Part shown: piece by piece, positions 15,987 to 24,468 of the stretch
How positions within the stretch are numbered: the stretch's first letter is position 1
Layout: each line of letters begins with the position of its first letter
Source: Sulfurospirillum sp. 1612
GTDB lineage: Bacteria; Campylobacterota; Campylobacteria; Campylobacterales; Sulfurospirillaceae
NCBI RefSeq assembly: GCF_036556685.1
Contig: NZ_CP140614.1
Span: forward strand, 124,001 to 188,000
DNA: 64,000 nucleotides
Direction of reading: 5' to 3'
Program-made: the position numbers and the translations under genes
Notes under the pieces: generated by a model
What the model was told of the DNA's origin: nothing
What the model saw: the letters and a program-made list of their open reading frames with translations, nothing else
Databases searched by the model: none

Positions 15987-16157
15987 ATGGAATTTTTAGA
16001 GTTGTCAATGATGATTCTAATCGCTTATTGGATCTGGAAGAAACCAGAGAAAGAGGGATTAGCGTTTAAATTGTTCGTCGGGGTCTTTTTGGTGATTGTT
16101 GTTGTGTTTTACGGCATCGACATCCAATATTTTGTGCTTCCACCAATGAATTTATAA
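15987..16157 (+). CDS. dba: Dba-like small membrane protein
   Basis: A 56-residue protein starting MEFLELSMMILIAYWIWKKP, after an AGGGAA ribosome-binding site. Two hydrophobic segments (residues about 5-17 and 28-46) are separated by a short charged loop. In Campylobacter jejuni a small protein of this size, Dba, is encoded directly before dsbI and is needed for DsbI function. The same size, topology and position, seven to ten bases before DsbI, support the call. Sequence similarity cannot be checked here. Confidence 0.65.
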   Translation: MEFLELSMMILIAYWIWKKPEKEGLAFKLFVGVFLVIVVVFYGIDIQYFVLPPMNL

Positions 16158-16166
16158 GGAGATATG

Positions 16167-17675
16167 ATGGAAAAAACTTCAAGATTTTATACATTGATAT
16201 CTCTCGCCGTCATTGGTATCATAGCACTTCCTGTTGGAATTGCCAATATTGTTTTTGGTTATATGTTGGGAGATTCTCCCTGTACCAGTTGCTGGTCACT
16301 AAGAATCACGATGATCGTGATTGCGACATCAGCACTATTTATCATTCGCTATGGTCTTCGTCTCAAATATGTCGGGATGATGCTCATCGCTGCGGCTTAT
16401 GGACTTTGGAATGCGTTTTGGCATCTTGGGATTTATGCGCAGTTAGATATGGGACAAGGTCAAGCGCTGATGGTTTTTAACTTGCACACACAATTGTGGG
16501 CAGGCGTCGTTATGTGGGCTGTGATTTTATTGTTTGCATTGATTTTGCTTTTTACGGGTCCTTCTTTGCAAGAGTTAGCAGCGGAGTTTAAAGGGCAAAA
16601 GTATCGAAAACTCTCCAAACTCGATGGTATTGCTTTTATTGTTTTTATTGTCATTGTTACGTCCAATGCGTTTCAAGCATTTGTTGCGGTGGGACCTCCT
16701 CCTTTTACCGGTCCGGATTCTCCAGCAAGATTTACTTTAAATCCAAAATATATTTCATGGCAAACAGGGTTGACAAACCTCTTCTCTGATCCATCATGGC
16801 GTGGCCCTATGGGTGTGAGTGATCCTGATCTTGCTAGTAGTCAGGCTCCTGGATTTGAATTCAATAATAACCCAGCAGATGCTCCTTTAGTGGTTAATGA
16901 AGCTCTTAATATTGAATCTAAAAAAGTCTTGGATTTACCTTTAAATAGTCCTATCAATGGCTTACGATTTAATCCAAAAAATAATAAATTTGCTTTAGTA
17001 ACAGAGGATTGGGGTCTGTATTTGAGCGGGATTACTTTGGATTCTGTTGAGAAACATTTTGTCCTTGATCATCTCTATTTTCCTGTTGTATTAAATTTCG
17101 TCGGAGTAGATTTTATGGGAGATAATATCAAAGTCATGGGCTATAACAAAGCTTATATCACCGTGAAAGTAGATGATAATGCCGATGAAGTTGCGGGATT
17201 TGCTAATTTTTATGAAGGTGCTGATCAATTTACACCCGTTGAGCGCTCCATGTTTCAAACCGTTAGAGCAAAGACGAGTTATGTGGGTAGCTTTGTGGCA
17301 GATGAAAAATATAGTTATGCCATCTCGGTACCAAATAACCTAAATCCTAGCTTTATTTTAATCAAACAATCCAATGCAGATGGCATGCTATCAGCTGAAT
17401 TAACACCGGAAATTGGCAGTGGTGTCACACTCAAAGAGAAACGAACCTTGGGTGAATTATATACAACCGCCCTAGCGTATAAAGATGGAAAGCTTTATGC
17501 CGCGAGCAAAAACTTTAACATTATCGTCGTAATCGATACGGCGACAGATTCAATCGTAGACACCTACTCTTTCCCTAGTGAAATAAAAAATATACGAGGT
17601 ATGGATTTTGTTGATGACGCACTGTATGTCGTGAGTTATCAAGATAACAAAAACATGCTTTATATTTTGAAATAA
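16167..17675 (+). CDS. dsbI: DsbI-type DsbB-like protein with C-terminal beta-propeller
   Basis: About 502 residues. The ATG at 16167 is better spaced from AAGGAG than the one at 16164. The N-terminal 185 residues form a DsbB-like membrane domain with about five helices. The active-site pair CTSC (counting from 16164, C40 and C43) lies in the first periplasmic loop. The second cysteine pair of E. coli DsbB is absent; I see no other cysteines. Residues about 240-503 are a periplasmic beta-propeller-like region with repeated blade strands (LYAASKNFNIIVVIDTATDS, LYVVSYQDN). This is the layout of Campylobacter/Helicobacter DsbI, which feeds electrons from periplasmic thiols to quinone. Its place ahead of the molybdoenzyme suggests it serves that complex. 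Confidence 0.85.
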   Translation: MEKTSRFYTLISLAVIGIIALPVGIANIVFGYMLGDSPCTSCWSLRITMIVIATSALFIIRYGLRLKYVGMMLIAAAYGLWNAFWHLGIYAQLDMGQGQALMVFNLHTQLWAGVVMWAVILLFALILLFTGPSLQELAAEFKGQKYRKLSKLDGIAFIVFIVIVTSNAFQAFVAVGPPPFTGPDSPARFTLNPKYISWQTGLTNLFSDPSWRGPMGVSDPDLASSQAPGFEFNNNPADAPLVVNEALNIESKKVLDLPLNSPINGLRFNPKNNKFALVTEDWGLYLSGITLDSVEKHFVLDHLYFPVVLNFVGVDFMGDNIKVMGYNKAYITVKVDDNADEVAGFANFYEGADQFTPVERSMFQTVRAKTSYVGSFVADEKYSYAISVPNNLNPSFILIKQSNADGMLSAELTPEIGSGVTLKEKRTLGELYTTALAYKDGKLYAASKNFNIIVVIDTATDSIVDTYSFPSEIKNIRGMDFVDDALYVVSYQDNKNMLYILK

Positions 17676-17687
17676 CATCAAGGTTTT

Positions 17688-17716
17688 TTGCCCCAGGAGT
17701 CATCTCTATGGGGCAA
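17688..17716 (+). terminator. Stem-loop between dsbI and the molybdoenzyme gene
   Basis: TTGCCCCA (17688-17695) pairs with TGGGGCAA (17709-17716) around a 13-base loop. No T-run follows on the plus strand, so it may be a weak attenuator or an RNA-stability element that sets dsbI against downstream expression. Confidence 0.45.
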
Positions 17717-17749
17717 TCTCAATCAACATAATTTCGCAAGGAGGATTTT

Positions 17750-20071
17750 TTGCAAGTTTTAAAAGAAGAGACTAAAGTAAGTCGTAGAAGCTTTCTTAAA
17801 GGCGCAAGCTTAGGTTTGATGAGTGTTCCACTTTTTGGTATGAAACGTACCATCGCCGGAGAAACACCACTTTTTAGCCCAACGCAACCCAAAGGCAATA
17901 CCCAGCTACATCATGTAACCTGTCCAAGGAACTGCCGTGATGCGTGTGCGCTTATCGCTGAAGTACAAGATGGTGTCATGATTGATATCAAAGGAGACCC
18001 AGCCCATCCTGTGACACGAGGAACCGCTTGTGTTAAAGGTCAAGCTTATCGAGAGTATTTATATGCAACCGATAGAATCATGTATCCGATGAAAAGAGCC
18101 GGAAAAAAAGGCGAAGGAAAATGGGAGCGCATCAGTTGGGATGAGGCATTCAAATATACCGCAAAAAGATTAAAAAGTATTAAGAAAAGATACGGTGGAG
18201 AGGCGATTGCTGAGTTTGTATATTCAGGAAACGAAGGTTTCATCAGTAAATCAATCGCTCCGGGAAACTTTTTTGAAAAAATCGGTGCCACAAGGCTGGT
18301 GAGAAACCCTTGTGACTGGCCACGATATGTGGGTGAACCAAGTACAATTGGAACACCATTTTCCAAAGATGCTCTAGAGGCGCAATACTCTGATATGTAC
18401 ATCACATGGGGTTCAAATGAAGCGTATACTGCGGTACACTGGGCAAAATTTGGTCAAGATGTGAGAAAAAGAGGCGGTAAATTAATCACGATTAATACCG
18501 TGAGAACGCCTATGGCAAATCAATCTGATATGTTTATCCAACTCAAACCTTGTAGTGACGCTGCTTTTAGCTTAGGTGTATGTAAAGTTCTGATTGAAGA
18601 AAATTTATATGACAAAAAGTTTGTAGAAAACTATACGATGGGTTTTGGTGAGTTAGTCAAAGAGACCAAAGAATACACCCTCATACAATTGGCTGATATG
18701 TGTGGGATTACCGTGAAAGAAATCGAAGTGTTTGCGCGAGAATATGCAAAAGCAAAAGCACCGTTCATTTGTAGTGGTGATGGCGGACAACGACACTTCT
18801 GTGGTGCGAGGATGATTCGTGCTGCGACTTTCTTGCCAGTACTTGTGGGTGCTGTAACAAAACTCGGTGGCGGTATCTTCTGGGCGTATACCAATCTAAA
18901 ACCATGTTATACGTTTGATAAAGTATCTCCAGATCTCTCACCAAAAGACAAACATGGTAAAAAAATCAAAAGACAAACTGCCAATTATGTCCAATTTGGT
19001 CGTGCCTTGAGATTAGATAATCCAACCAGTTTGGATACTGAGTCTGATTCTTACAAAGAGGTCAAACTCAAAACTCCAATTCGCGCGGTTATTAATTATA
19101 ACACCAACTTGATGGTGACCGCACCAAATACACAACTCATCAAAGATCGTTTGGTAAAAGATGATTTGTTCTTGATTGTTATGGATCCATTTAATACCGA
19201 CACGGTCGATTATGCAGATATCGTTTTACCAGCGGGTACCTTTTTGGAATCAGAAGATATTCAAAATGACCAAGTTTCTGGTTATGTACACTATAACGCC
19301 GCCGCCGCCAAACTGGTTGGTGAGAGTAAAACAAACCTAGAGATTTTCAACGGTCTTGCAAAAGCCATGGGTTATAATGATGAGTGTTTTAATTGGAATG
19401 CCGAACAAATTTTACGAATGATGCTCGATACGGATTTCAATAAATCTCAAAATATTACGTATGAAAAATTAAAAACCATCGGTTGGGTTAAACCAATCAG
19501 AAATGCCAAAACTATGAAAGATCATTTTCCTTATTATCCTTATCATGAAGAAAATAATCTTGTGTTTAAAACCAAATCAGGTAAATGTGAACTCTATTCT
19601 CAACATTTTAAAGATGAAGGTTTTCATCCGGTCATCGACATCGGAACCGATGAAGATTATTACCGATCACAAAAAAGATACGGTGCTGCGTATTTGAAAA
19701 AACATCCACTCTGTTTTATGACTCCAGGAACACAACTCCAAAACAACTCAAACTGGGGTAGCACCAAATATATTGCCAGTCGTGTGGATTATGATGGTTA
19801 TCCTGAACTTTTCATGACCAAAGAAGATGCCGCACCTCGAGGAATCAAAGAGGGCAGTGTGGTGAGTGCTAAAAACGAACTGGGCGAAGCCTTCTTTAGG
19901 GTACGAATTACCACACAAATCAAACCAGGGATTACGTATGCTTGGAACAACATTTGGCATAAAACCACAAAAACAAAAACGGGTGCGAACTATTTGTGCT
20001 GTGATGGGATTGGTGATTTAGGTCAAGGTGCTGTATTTACAGCCACATTTATTGAAGTAAAAAAAGTATAG
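17750..20071 (+). CDS. Tat-exported molybdopterin oxidoreductase (DMSO reductase family)
   Basis: A 773-residue catalytic subunit. A TTG start follows AAGGAGG with 5-base spacing; no ATG fits. The Tat signal is SRRSFLKG (residues 11-18). A [4Fe-4S] site has C58, C62, C66 (CPRNCRDAC) and C94 (GTACVKG). The molybdenum-ligand region reads RNPCDWPRYVG, where C188 aligns with the ligand position and suggests Cys ligation as in many polysulfide/thiosulfate-type and related enzymes. Three Mo-bisMGD domains follow, and a C-terminal barrel from about residue 640. The substrate is unknown. It is followed by its presumed electron-transfer subunit, chaperone and a hydrogenase, so H2-driven reduction in the periplasm is the likely role. 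Confidence 0.88.
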   Translation: MQVLKEETKVSRRSFLKGASLGLMSVPLFGMKRTIAGETPLFSPTQPKGNTQLHHVTCPRNCRDACALIAEVQDGVMIDIKGDPAHPVTRGTACVKGQAYREYLYATDRIMYPMKRAGKKGEGKWERISWDEAFKYTAKRLKSIKKRYGGEAIAEFVYSGNEGFISKSIAPGNFFEKIGATRLVRNPCDWPRYVGEPSTIGTPFSKDALEAQYSDMYITWGSNEAYTAVHWAKFGQDVRKRGGKLITINTVRTPMANQSDMFIQLKPCSDAAFSLGVCKVLIEENLYDKKFVENYTMGFGELVKETKEYTLIQLADMCGITVKEIEVFAREYAKAKAPFICSGDGGQRHFCGARMIRAATFLPVLVGAVTKLGGGIFWAYTNLKPCYTFDKVSPDLSPKDKHGKKIKRQTANYVQFGRALRLDNPTSLDTESDSYKEVKLKTPIRAVINYNTNLMVTAPNTQLIKDRLVKDDLFLIVMDPFNTDTVDYADIVLPAGTFLESEDIQNDQVSGYVHYNAAAAKLVGESKTNLEIFNGLAKAMGYNDECFNWNAEQILRMMLDTDFNKSQNITYEKLKTIGWVKPIRNAKTMKDHFPYYPYHEENNLVFKTKSGKCELYSQHFKDEGFHPVIDIGTDEDYYRSQKRYGAAYLKKHPLCFMTPGTQLQNNSNWGSTKYIASRVDYDGYPELFMTKEDAAPRGIKEGSVVSAKNELGEAFFRVRITTQIKPGITYAWNNIWHKTTKTKTGANYLCCDGIGDLGQGAVFTATFIEVKKV

Positions 20072-20084
20072 AAAGGAGTGGATG

Positions 20085-20648
20085 ATGTCAAAAAGTCAAA
20101 AAGGATTTCTATTTGATCAGAATTTTTGTATCGGTTGTAAAGCCTGTGAAATTGCTTGTCAAGTATATCATAGACAAGAAGAACTTATCAATTGGAGACA
20201 TGTTGATACTTTCTTCTATAACGATGGAAATATGGAAAAAGAAGTATATATCTCCAATGCGTGCCATCACTGTGAAGAGCCCGCTTGTGTAGAGGTTTGT
20301 CCTACTTCTGCTTATACGAAAAGAGATGATGGAATTGTCGTGCTTGATCGTGATAAGTGTATTAGCTGTGGTTATTGTGAAGAGGCCTGTTCTTATGGTG
20401 CCATCACACTAAAAGGCCAAGATCACAAAGCACAAAAATGTAATATGTGTGCAGAAAAACAAGATGTTGGCGAGCTTCCTGCTTGTGTTGCAGCGTGTCC
20501 TGTTGATTGTTTAAAATTGGTAGATACGAGAGTTTCAGATGCGGCGGGAATGTCAAAAACAGCCGTAGGATTTGTTCCATCTAAGATGAAACCATCTATC
20601 AGATTTTATCCAAAATTTAGAAGTGGCGATTACATAAAAATTAATTAG
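20085..20648 (+). CDS. Four-cluster ferredoxin-type electron transfer subunit
   Basis: A 187-residue DmsB/PhsB-like protein. The ATG at 20085 has better spacing from AAAGGAG than that at 20082. Four cysteine sets are visible: CIGCKACEIAC, CHHCEEPACVEVC, CISCGYCEEAC and CNMC...CVAAC, enough for four [4Fe-4S] clusters. It has no own signal, so it is presumably exported with the Tat-bearing molybdoenzyme. It likely carries electrons between the molybdoenzyme and the hydrogenase small subunit. No NrfD/DmsC-type membrane partner is encoded nearby. Confidence 0.9.
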   Translation: MSKSQKGFLFDQNFCIGCKACEIACQVYHRQEELINWRHVDTFFYNDGNMEKEVYISNACHHCEEPACVEVCPTSAYTKRDDGIVVLDRDKCISCGYCEEACSYGAITLKGQDHKAQKCNMCAEKQDVGELPACVAACPVDCLKLVDTRVSDAAGMSKTAVGFVPSKMKPSIRFYPKFRSGDYIKIN

Positions 20649-20670
20649 CATAGAGAAATAGGGAATCAAA

Positions 20671-21318
20671 ATGGAAAATTTAGAATTAGAATATCATCAA
20701 AATATAGCAAATGCATATGATTTGTTGCGCGTTGTATTTTTCAATCAGTGGAGAGAAGAGACCGTACTTGATCTTAAACAAAAAGCAGATGCATTGAAGG
20801 ATGAATCTAAAAAATTAGCATTTGTCCAAGATATTGAACTTATAAAAGGCGATGCTCTTGATACGGCAAGGTGGGAATATAATCGATTATTCATAGGCCC
20901 TCAAAAACCATTGGCGACTCCTTTTGAATCGGTTTATAGATCAAAGAAGAAACTCATGATGCGAGAGAGTACCTTTGAGGTAAGAGAATTTTATGCCAAT
21001 GTGGGATTGGAAGTCGAGAGAAAAGACCATTTTCCTGATGATTTCATCGGCTTTGAATTTCAGTATCTTTTTTATGTATCCCAATTAACCGTCGCGTTGA
21101 TTGAGCACAAAAAAGAAGACGAAGCCATCGCACTCATACATGAGCGAAAAGATTTTTTAGCGCAACATCCAAATCAGTGGTTTCCTGCATTTTGCGATGA
21201 TATTTCAAACCACAGCAAAGAAAAAATATGGAAAGATCTTGCTGAATTTATTCTAAATATTTCGAAACAAGAGGAAACGTTTTTTGAACTTTTCTCAATA
21301 AAAAATAAGGAAAAATGA
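20671..21318 (+). CDS. TorD/DmsD-like molybdoenzyme chaperone
   Basis: A 215-residue all-helical cytoplasmic protein. The family hallmarks are a WEYNRLFIGP segment, the TPFESVYRS motif and the later FPDDFIGFEFQYL helix, matching the TorD pattern. Such proteins bind the Tat signal of the molybdoenzyme and hold it until the cofactor is inserted. It lies between the two oxidoreductase modules and overlaps the hydrogenase large-subunit gene by four bases. It might also proofread the hydrogenase Tat signal, but that is speculation. Confidence 0.85.
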   Translation: MENLELEYHQNIANAYDLLRVVFFNQWREETVLDLKQKADALKDESKKLAFVQDIELIKGDALDTARWEYNRLFIGPQKPLATPFESVYRSKKKLMMRESTFEVREFYANVGLEVERKDHFPDDFIGFEFQYLFYVSQLTVALIEHKKEDEAIALIHERKDFLAQHPNQWFPAFCDDISNHSKEKIWKDLAEFILNISKQEETFFELFSIKNKEK

Positions 21319-22868
21319 TGTCAAAAAAAGTGACAATTGACCCATTAACAAGGATAGAAGGGCATTTAAAGTTTGAAACAACTCTGAATAACAGCGGAGT
21401 GGTTACGGATGCAAAATGTACTGCAGATATGTACAGAGGTATTGAAAAAGCACTGATTGGCTATGATGCAAAAGTAGCACAACAAGTGACACAAAGAGTA
21501 TGTGGTGTTTGTCCTTATGCTCATGCGGAAGCTTCTGCATTGGCTTTAGAAAATGCCATGGGATTGAAGTTAAATAAAAACGGCTATCTATTGAGAAATT
21601 TGATTGTCGGTGCGTATCGTTTACAAGATTATTTGTTGCACTTTTATACCTTAAGTGCGTTGGATTTTATCGACATTACCGCAATCACAAAATATCAAGG
21701 CAAGGATAGTGGATTGTTGGCGTTGAAAGATTGGGTAAACAAAGAGCTCAAAAGTGGAAAGATTTTCCCAGCAGCACCTTTTTTACCACGATATGAAGCT
21801 GCATATACCACCAACCAAAATCTAAATATCTCAGCGGTAAAACACTATTTAGAATCGATTCAAGCGATGGCTGAGATTCATAAAATGGTAGCAATTTTTG
21901 GTGGCAAATCTCCCCATCCTGTTGCGATTGAAGCAGGGGGTGTGACGACACGACCAACTGTCGATGCCTTGATGAAATATGAAACACTCTTGAAGCGTAC
22001 GAAAGCATTCATCAAAGATGCTTATGTCCCCGATGTCAAAGCGGTAGCCAAAGCGTATAAAGAGTACTTTAAGATAGGAAAAGGAACGGGGGATTTGTTG
22101 AACTTCGACTTTATGCCAGATGAAAATGGAGAAAATTTCCTCTTCATCGGGGGGTCTACTATCAATGGTAAGTTTGAAGCATTAAAAGATACAAAAATTT
22201 TAGAATCTCAAAAATATTCTTATTATAAAGATGGCAAAAAAGATTATGCTCCAATGGAACAAGACTCAGAACACCCTCTTAGCTGGTATGAATATGAGCG
22301 AGAACAAAAGAAATCAAATGGTAAATACAGCTGGAGTAAAGCACCAAGATATCGTGATAAAGTAGTCGAAGTTGGGGCTGTCGCTCAGGTAGTAAATACC
22401 TACAAGAGTGGCCATAATCCAGAGCTTAATCGATTGGTCGATAGTATCAATACCGAACTTGGAATCAAACTAAGCGATTATAACTCTGTGATGGGTCGCC
22501 ATCTTTGCCGTGCTATTGTTTCCTTGATTGTGGTGGATAGATTGGAAAAAGATTTGAACAAAGTAGTCCCAGGAGAGCTTGGATTTATCGAAAAAGAAGT
22601 GCCTAAAAATGCTTCAGGATTTGGTTTTACAGAAGCCAGTCGTGGTGCTTTGGCGCATTGGATTGAGACAGACGACGAGGGACTTATTAAAAATTATGAA
22701 ATGATAGTACCAACGACTTGGAATATCTCTCCTAAAGACAGTAAGGACAGAGCCGGTGCAGTAGAGCAAATGCTAATTGGAACAAAAGTAGCAGATGCCA
22801 ACAACCCAATTGAGCTAGCAAGAATCGTCAGATCTGCTGATCCTTGTATAGCTTGTTCAGTACATTAA
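21315..22868 (+). CDS. [NiFe] hydrogenase large subunit, no C-terminal extension
   Basis: A 517-residue catalytic subunit for H2 activation. The N-terminal DPLTRIEGHLKFE signature is followed by the L1 metal motif RVCGVCPYAH (C63 and C66 from the first ATG). The C-terminal metal motif is DPCIACSVH (C511, C514), and the stop codon follows the histidine directly. Most [NiFe] large subunits carry a short extra tail cleaved by an endopeptidase after metal insertion; here no tail exists. Tail-less forms are known for sensory and CO-linked hydrogenases. All four metal cysteines are present, so catalysis is plausible. The gene overlaps the chaperone gene by ATGA. A second ATG lies three bases in. 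Confidence 0.92.
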   Translation: MMSKKVTIDPLTRIEGHLKFETTLNNSGVVTDAKCTADMYRGIEKALIGYDAKVAQQVTQRVCGVCPYAHAEASALALENAMGLKLNKNGYLLRNLIVGAYRLQDYLLHFYTLSALDFIDITAITKYQGKDSGLLALKDWVNKELKSGKIFPAAPFLPRYEAAYTTNQNLNISAVKHYLESIQAMAEIHKMVAIFGGKSPHPVAIEAGGVTTRPTVDALMKYETLLKRTKAFIKDAYVPDVKAVAKAYKEYFKIGKGTGDLLNFDFMPDENGENFLFIGGSTINGKFEALKDTKILESQKYSYYKDGKKDYAPMEQDSEHPLSWYEYEREQKKSNGKYSWSKAPRYRDKVVEVGAVAQVVNTYKSGHNPELNRLVDSINTELGIKLSDYNSVMGRHLCRAIVSLIVVDRLEKDLNKVVPGELGFIEKEVPKNASGFGFTEASRGALAHWIETDDEGLIKNYEMIVPTTWNISPKDSKDRAGAVEQMLIGTKVADANNPIELARIVRSADPCIACSVH

Positions 22869-22875
22869 GGATAAA

Positions 22876-23802
22876 ATGATGACAAGAAGAGAAGTACTCA
22901 AACAAATGTATGCAGTCGTAGTTGCTGTCGGAGCATCAAGTTTTCTAAGCTTTGACGATCTACTTGCAATGGATAAAGGTGAGATAGCTAAACCCAACCT
23001 CGTATGGTTGCATGGTACCTCCTGTTCTGGATGTTCTACATCCTTTCTCAATGTCGAGGGCGTGCCACTTGTCGATATTCTAACAGAATACACTAATGTC
23101 GTTTTTCATCCAGATATCTCATTGGCCACAGGACATCAAGTGACTGATATGTTGGAACGTGCGGATGAATACAAAGATTTTATTTTTGTATTTGAAGGTT
23201 CCATCCCGATGGCGATGCCCCATGCTTGTATGCTAGGTGACAAACCGATGACCTATTGGGTGGATAAATTGGTTCGCAAATCAAGTGTTTGTATTGCGGC
23301 TGGTACGTGTGCGAGTTTTGGTGGTATCACCAATATGGAAGGCATGGTAACCGGTCCAAAACCATTGGCAGATTTTATCAGTTATCAAGGGATTAAAAAA
23401 CCGGTTGTGAACCTACCAAACTGTCCTATGAAACCAGAGCAATTATTGTATGTGTTGTTCTATTATCTTAAGACTCACAATACACCAGAACTTGATGATG
23501 AGAAACGTCCGCTTAGATTTTTCGGCAATACCGTGCATGAGAGATGTACGCGTCATGATGATTTCACCAGAAAGAAATTTGCTAAGAAAATCGGTGATGA
23601 GGGCTGTCTATTTTATCTTGGCTGCCAAGGAATTGTCACCAAAAATGATTGTCCGATCAATGGACACAATGGCAACACCAATATTTGTATCAAAGCAGGG
23701 CATCCGTGTATCGGTTGTGCTGGCAAATATTTCCCTCGAAAGATTATGTTGCACACTTATGATGATAAGCGCCCTAATGAGAGATTTAAAGTTATCTCCT
23801 AA
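22876..23802 (+). CDS. [NiFe] hydrogenase small subunit, Tat-type
   Basis: A 308-residue Fe-S subunit. The N-terminal TRREVLKQM is a twin-arginine-like motif followed by a hydrophobic stretch, so the folded dimer is probably exported. The proximal cluster ligands include CSGC in HGTSCSGCSTSFLN, with further cysteines in AGTCASFGG and LPNCPMKPEQ. The distal part has histidine and cysteine ligands in VHERCTRH, FYLGCQG and HPCIGCAG. There is no C-terminal membrane anchor, unlike uptake hydrogenases that reduce quinone through a cytochrome b. Cofactor maturation genes (hyp) are not in the window. The likely electron acceptor is the ferredoxin-like subunit encoded upstream. Confidence 0.92.
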   Translation: MMTRREVLKQMYAVVVAVGASSFLSFDDLLAMDKGEIAKPNLVWLHGTSCSGCSTSFLNVEGVPLVDILTEYTNVVFHPDISLATGHQVTDMLERADEYKDFIFVFEGSIPMAMPHACMLGDKPMTYWVDKLVRKSSVCIAAGTCASFGGITNMEGMVTGPKPLADFISYQGIKKPVVNLPNCPMKPEQLLYVLFYYLKTHNTPELDDEKRPLRFFGNTVHERCTRHDDFTRKKFAKKIGDEGCLFYLGCQGIVTKNDCPINGHNGNTNICIKAGHPCIGCAGKYFPRKIMLHTYDDKRPNERFKVIS

Positions 23803-23815
23803 TAATTTATAACTG

Positions 23816-23863
23816 ACATAGCGGTGTGAATCTTGATATATTCAAGGTTGGCACCGACTATGT
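23816..23863. terminator. Bidirectional stem-loop between hydrogenase and tetR
   Basis: ACATAGCGGTG (23816-23826) pairs with CACCGACTATGT (23852-23863) with one bulged base, and the inner bases CTTGA and TCAAG extend the stem. It lies between the convergent ends of the hydrogenase operon and the tetR gene and overlaps the tetR stop codon. Confidence 0.55.
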
Positions 23864-24418
23864 TATCATTGCCGCGATATTTTTTATGATACTATCGCCA
23901 TCTTCTTTAGAGTGGTTGTATTTGCCGTGAATATTTAATCCGTGCACGAGCGTGATAATGGTGAGTGCCATTGATTTAGGATCGCCACTGAACTCTTTAT
24001 GTGCCTTCGCCTCTTTTAGATTTTCCTCGATTTGTTGTTGTAGCTTTGTAAAAAAATCTTTTGGGATATGAAAAGCTTCCGCTCTCATAAAGTCACCTTT
24101 GTTCATACAATTGGTAAATAGACATCCTTTAAATCCTCTATCAAAAGCAAATTTTTCCAGAAATTTAACGATTCCCTTTTTGCCCGGATGACTCTGGAGT
24201 AGTTGGATATTACAGAGGGCTCTTTTTGCATAATAGTGCTCAAGGGCTTCTTTAAAAAGACCTTCTTTATCGCCAAATAGCGCATACATCGTACGACGGT
24301 TTAATCCTGTAAAAGAAACCAAATCGGCCATCGATACTTTATCGTATCCTTTTTGCCAAAAGAGTTCCATGGCGTTCTCTAATACTGTGTTTAAATCATA
24401 TTCTGCTGGTCTTGCCAT
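23858..24418 (-). CDS. TetR-family transcriptional regulator
   Basis: A 186-residue repressor. The start at 24418 follows GGGAGAT and gives MARPAEYD; an upstream ATG would add six residues. The N-terminal helix-turn-helix spans about 10-55 (MADLVSFTGLNRRTMYALFGDKEGLFKEALEHY). The ligand domain has a cysteine pair in GCLFTNCMN. The upstream promoter contains a palindrome, so the protein probably represses itself. The target besides itself is unclear; the convergent hydrogenase operon and divergent genes are candidates only by position. Confidence 0.9.
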   Translation of the reverse strand: MARPAEYDLNTVLENAMELFWQKGYDKVSMADLVSFTGLNRRTMYALFGDKEGLFKEALEHYYAKRALCNIQLLQSHPGKKGIVKFLEKFAFDRGFKGCLFTNCMNKGDFMRAEAFHIPKDFFTKLQQQIEENLKEAKAHKEFSGDPKSMALTIITLVHGLNIHGKYNHSKEDGDSIIKNIAAMIT

Positions 24419-24435
24419 ACCTATCTCCCTTGCCA

Positions 24436-24465
24436 CATTATAGAATTATAGTTCTACAATGTCAA
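24436..24465 (-). promoter_or_regulatory. tetR promoter with overlapping operator
   Basis: On the minus strand, TTGACA (24465-24460) and TATAAT (24442-24437) are separated by exactly 17 bases, a perfect housekeeping promoter. A 26-bp near-palindrome, CATTRTAGAAYTATARTTCTAYAATG (24436-24461), covers the spacer and touches both boxes. Binding by TetR there would block RNA polymerase. The site is seen directly; autorepression is inferred. Confidence 0.75.
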
Positions 24466-24468
24466 GGA

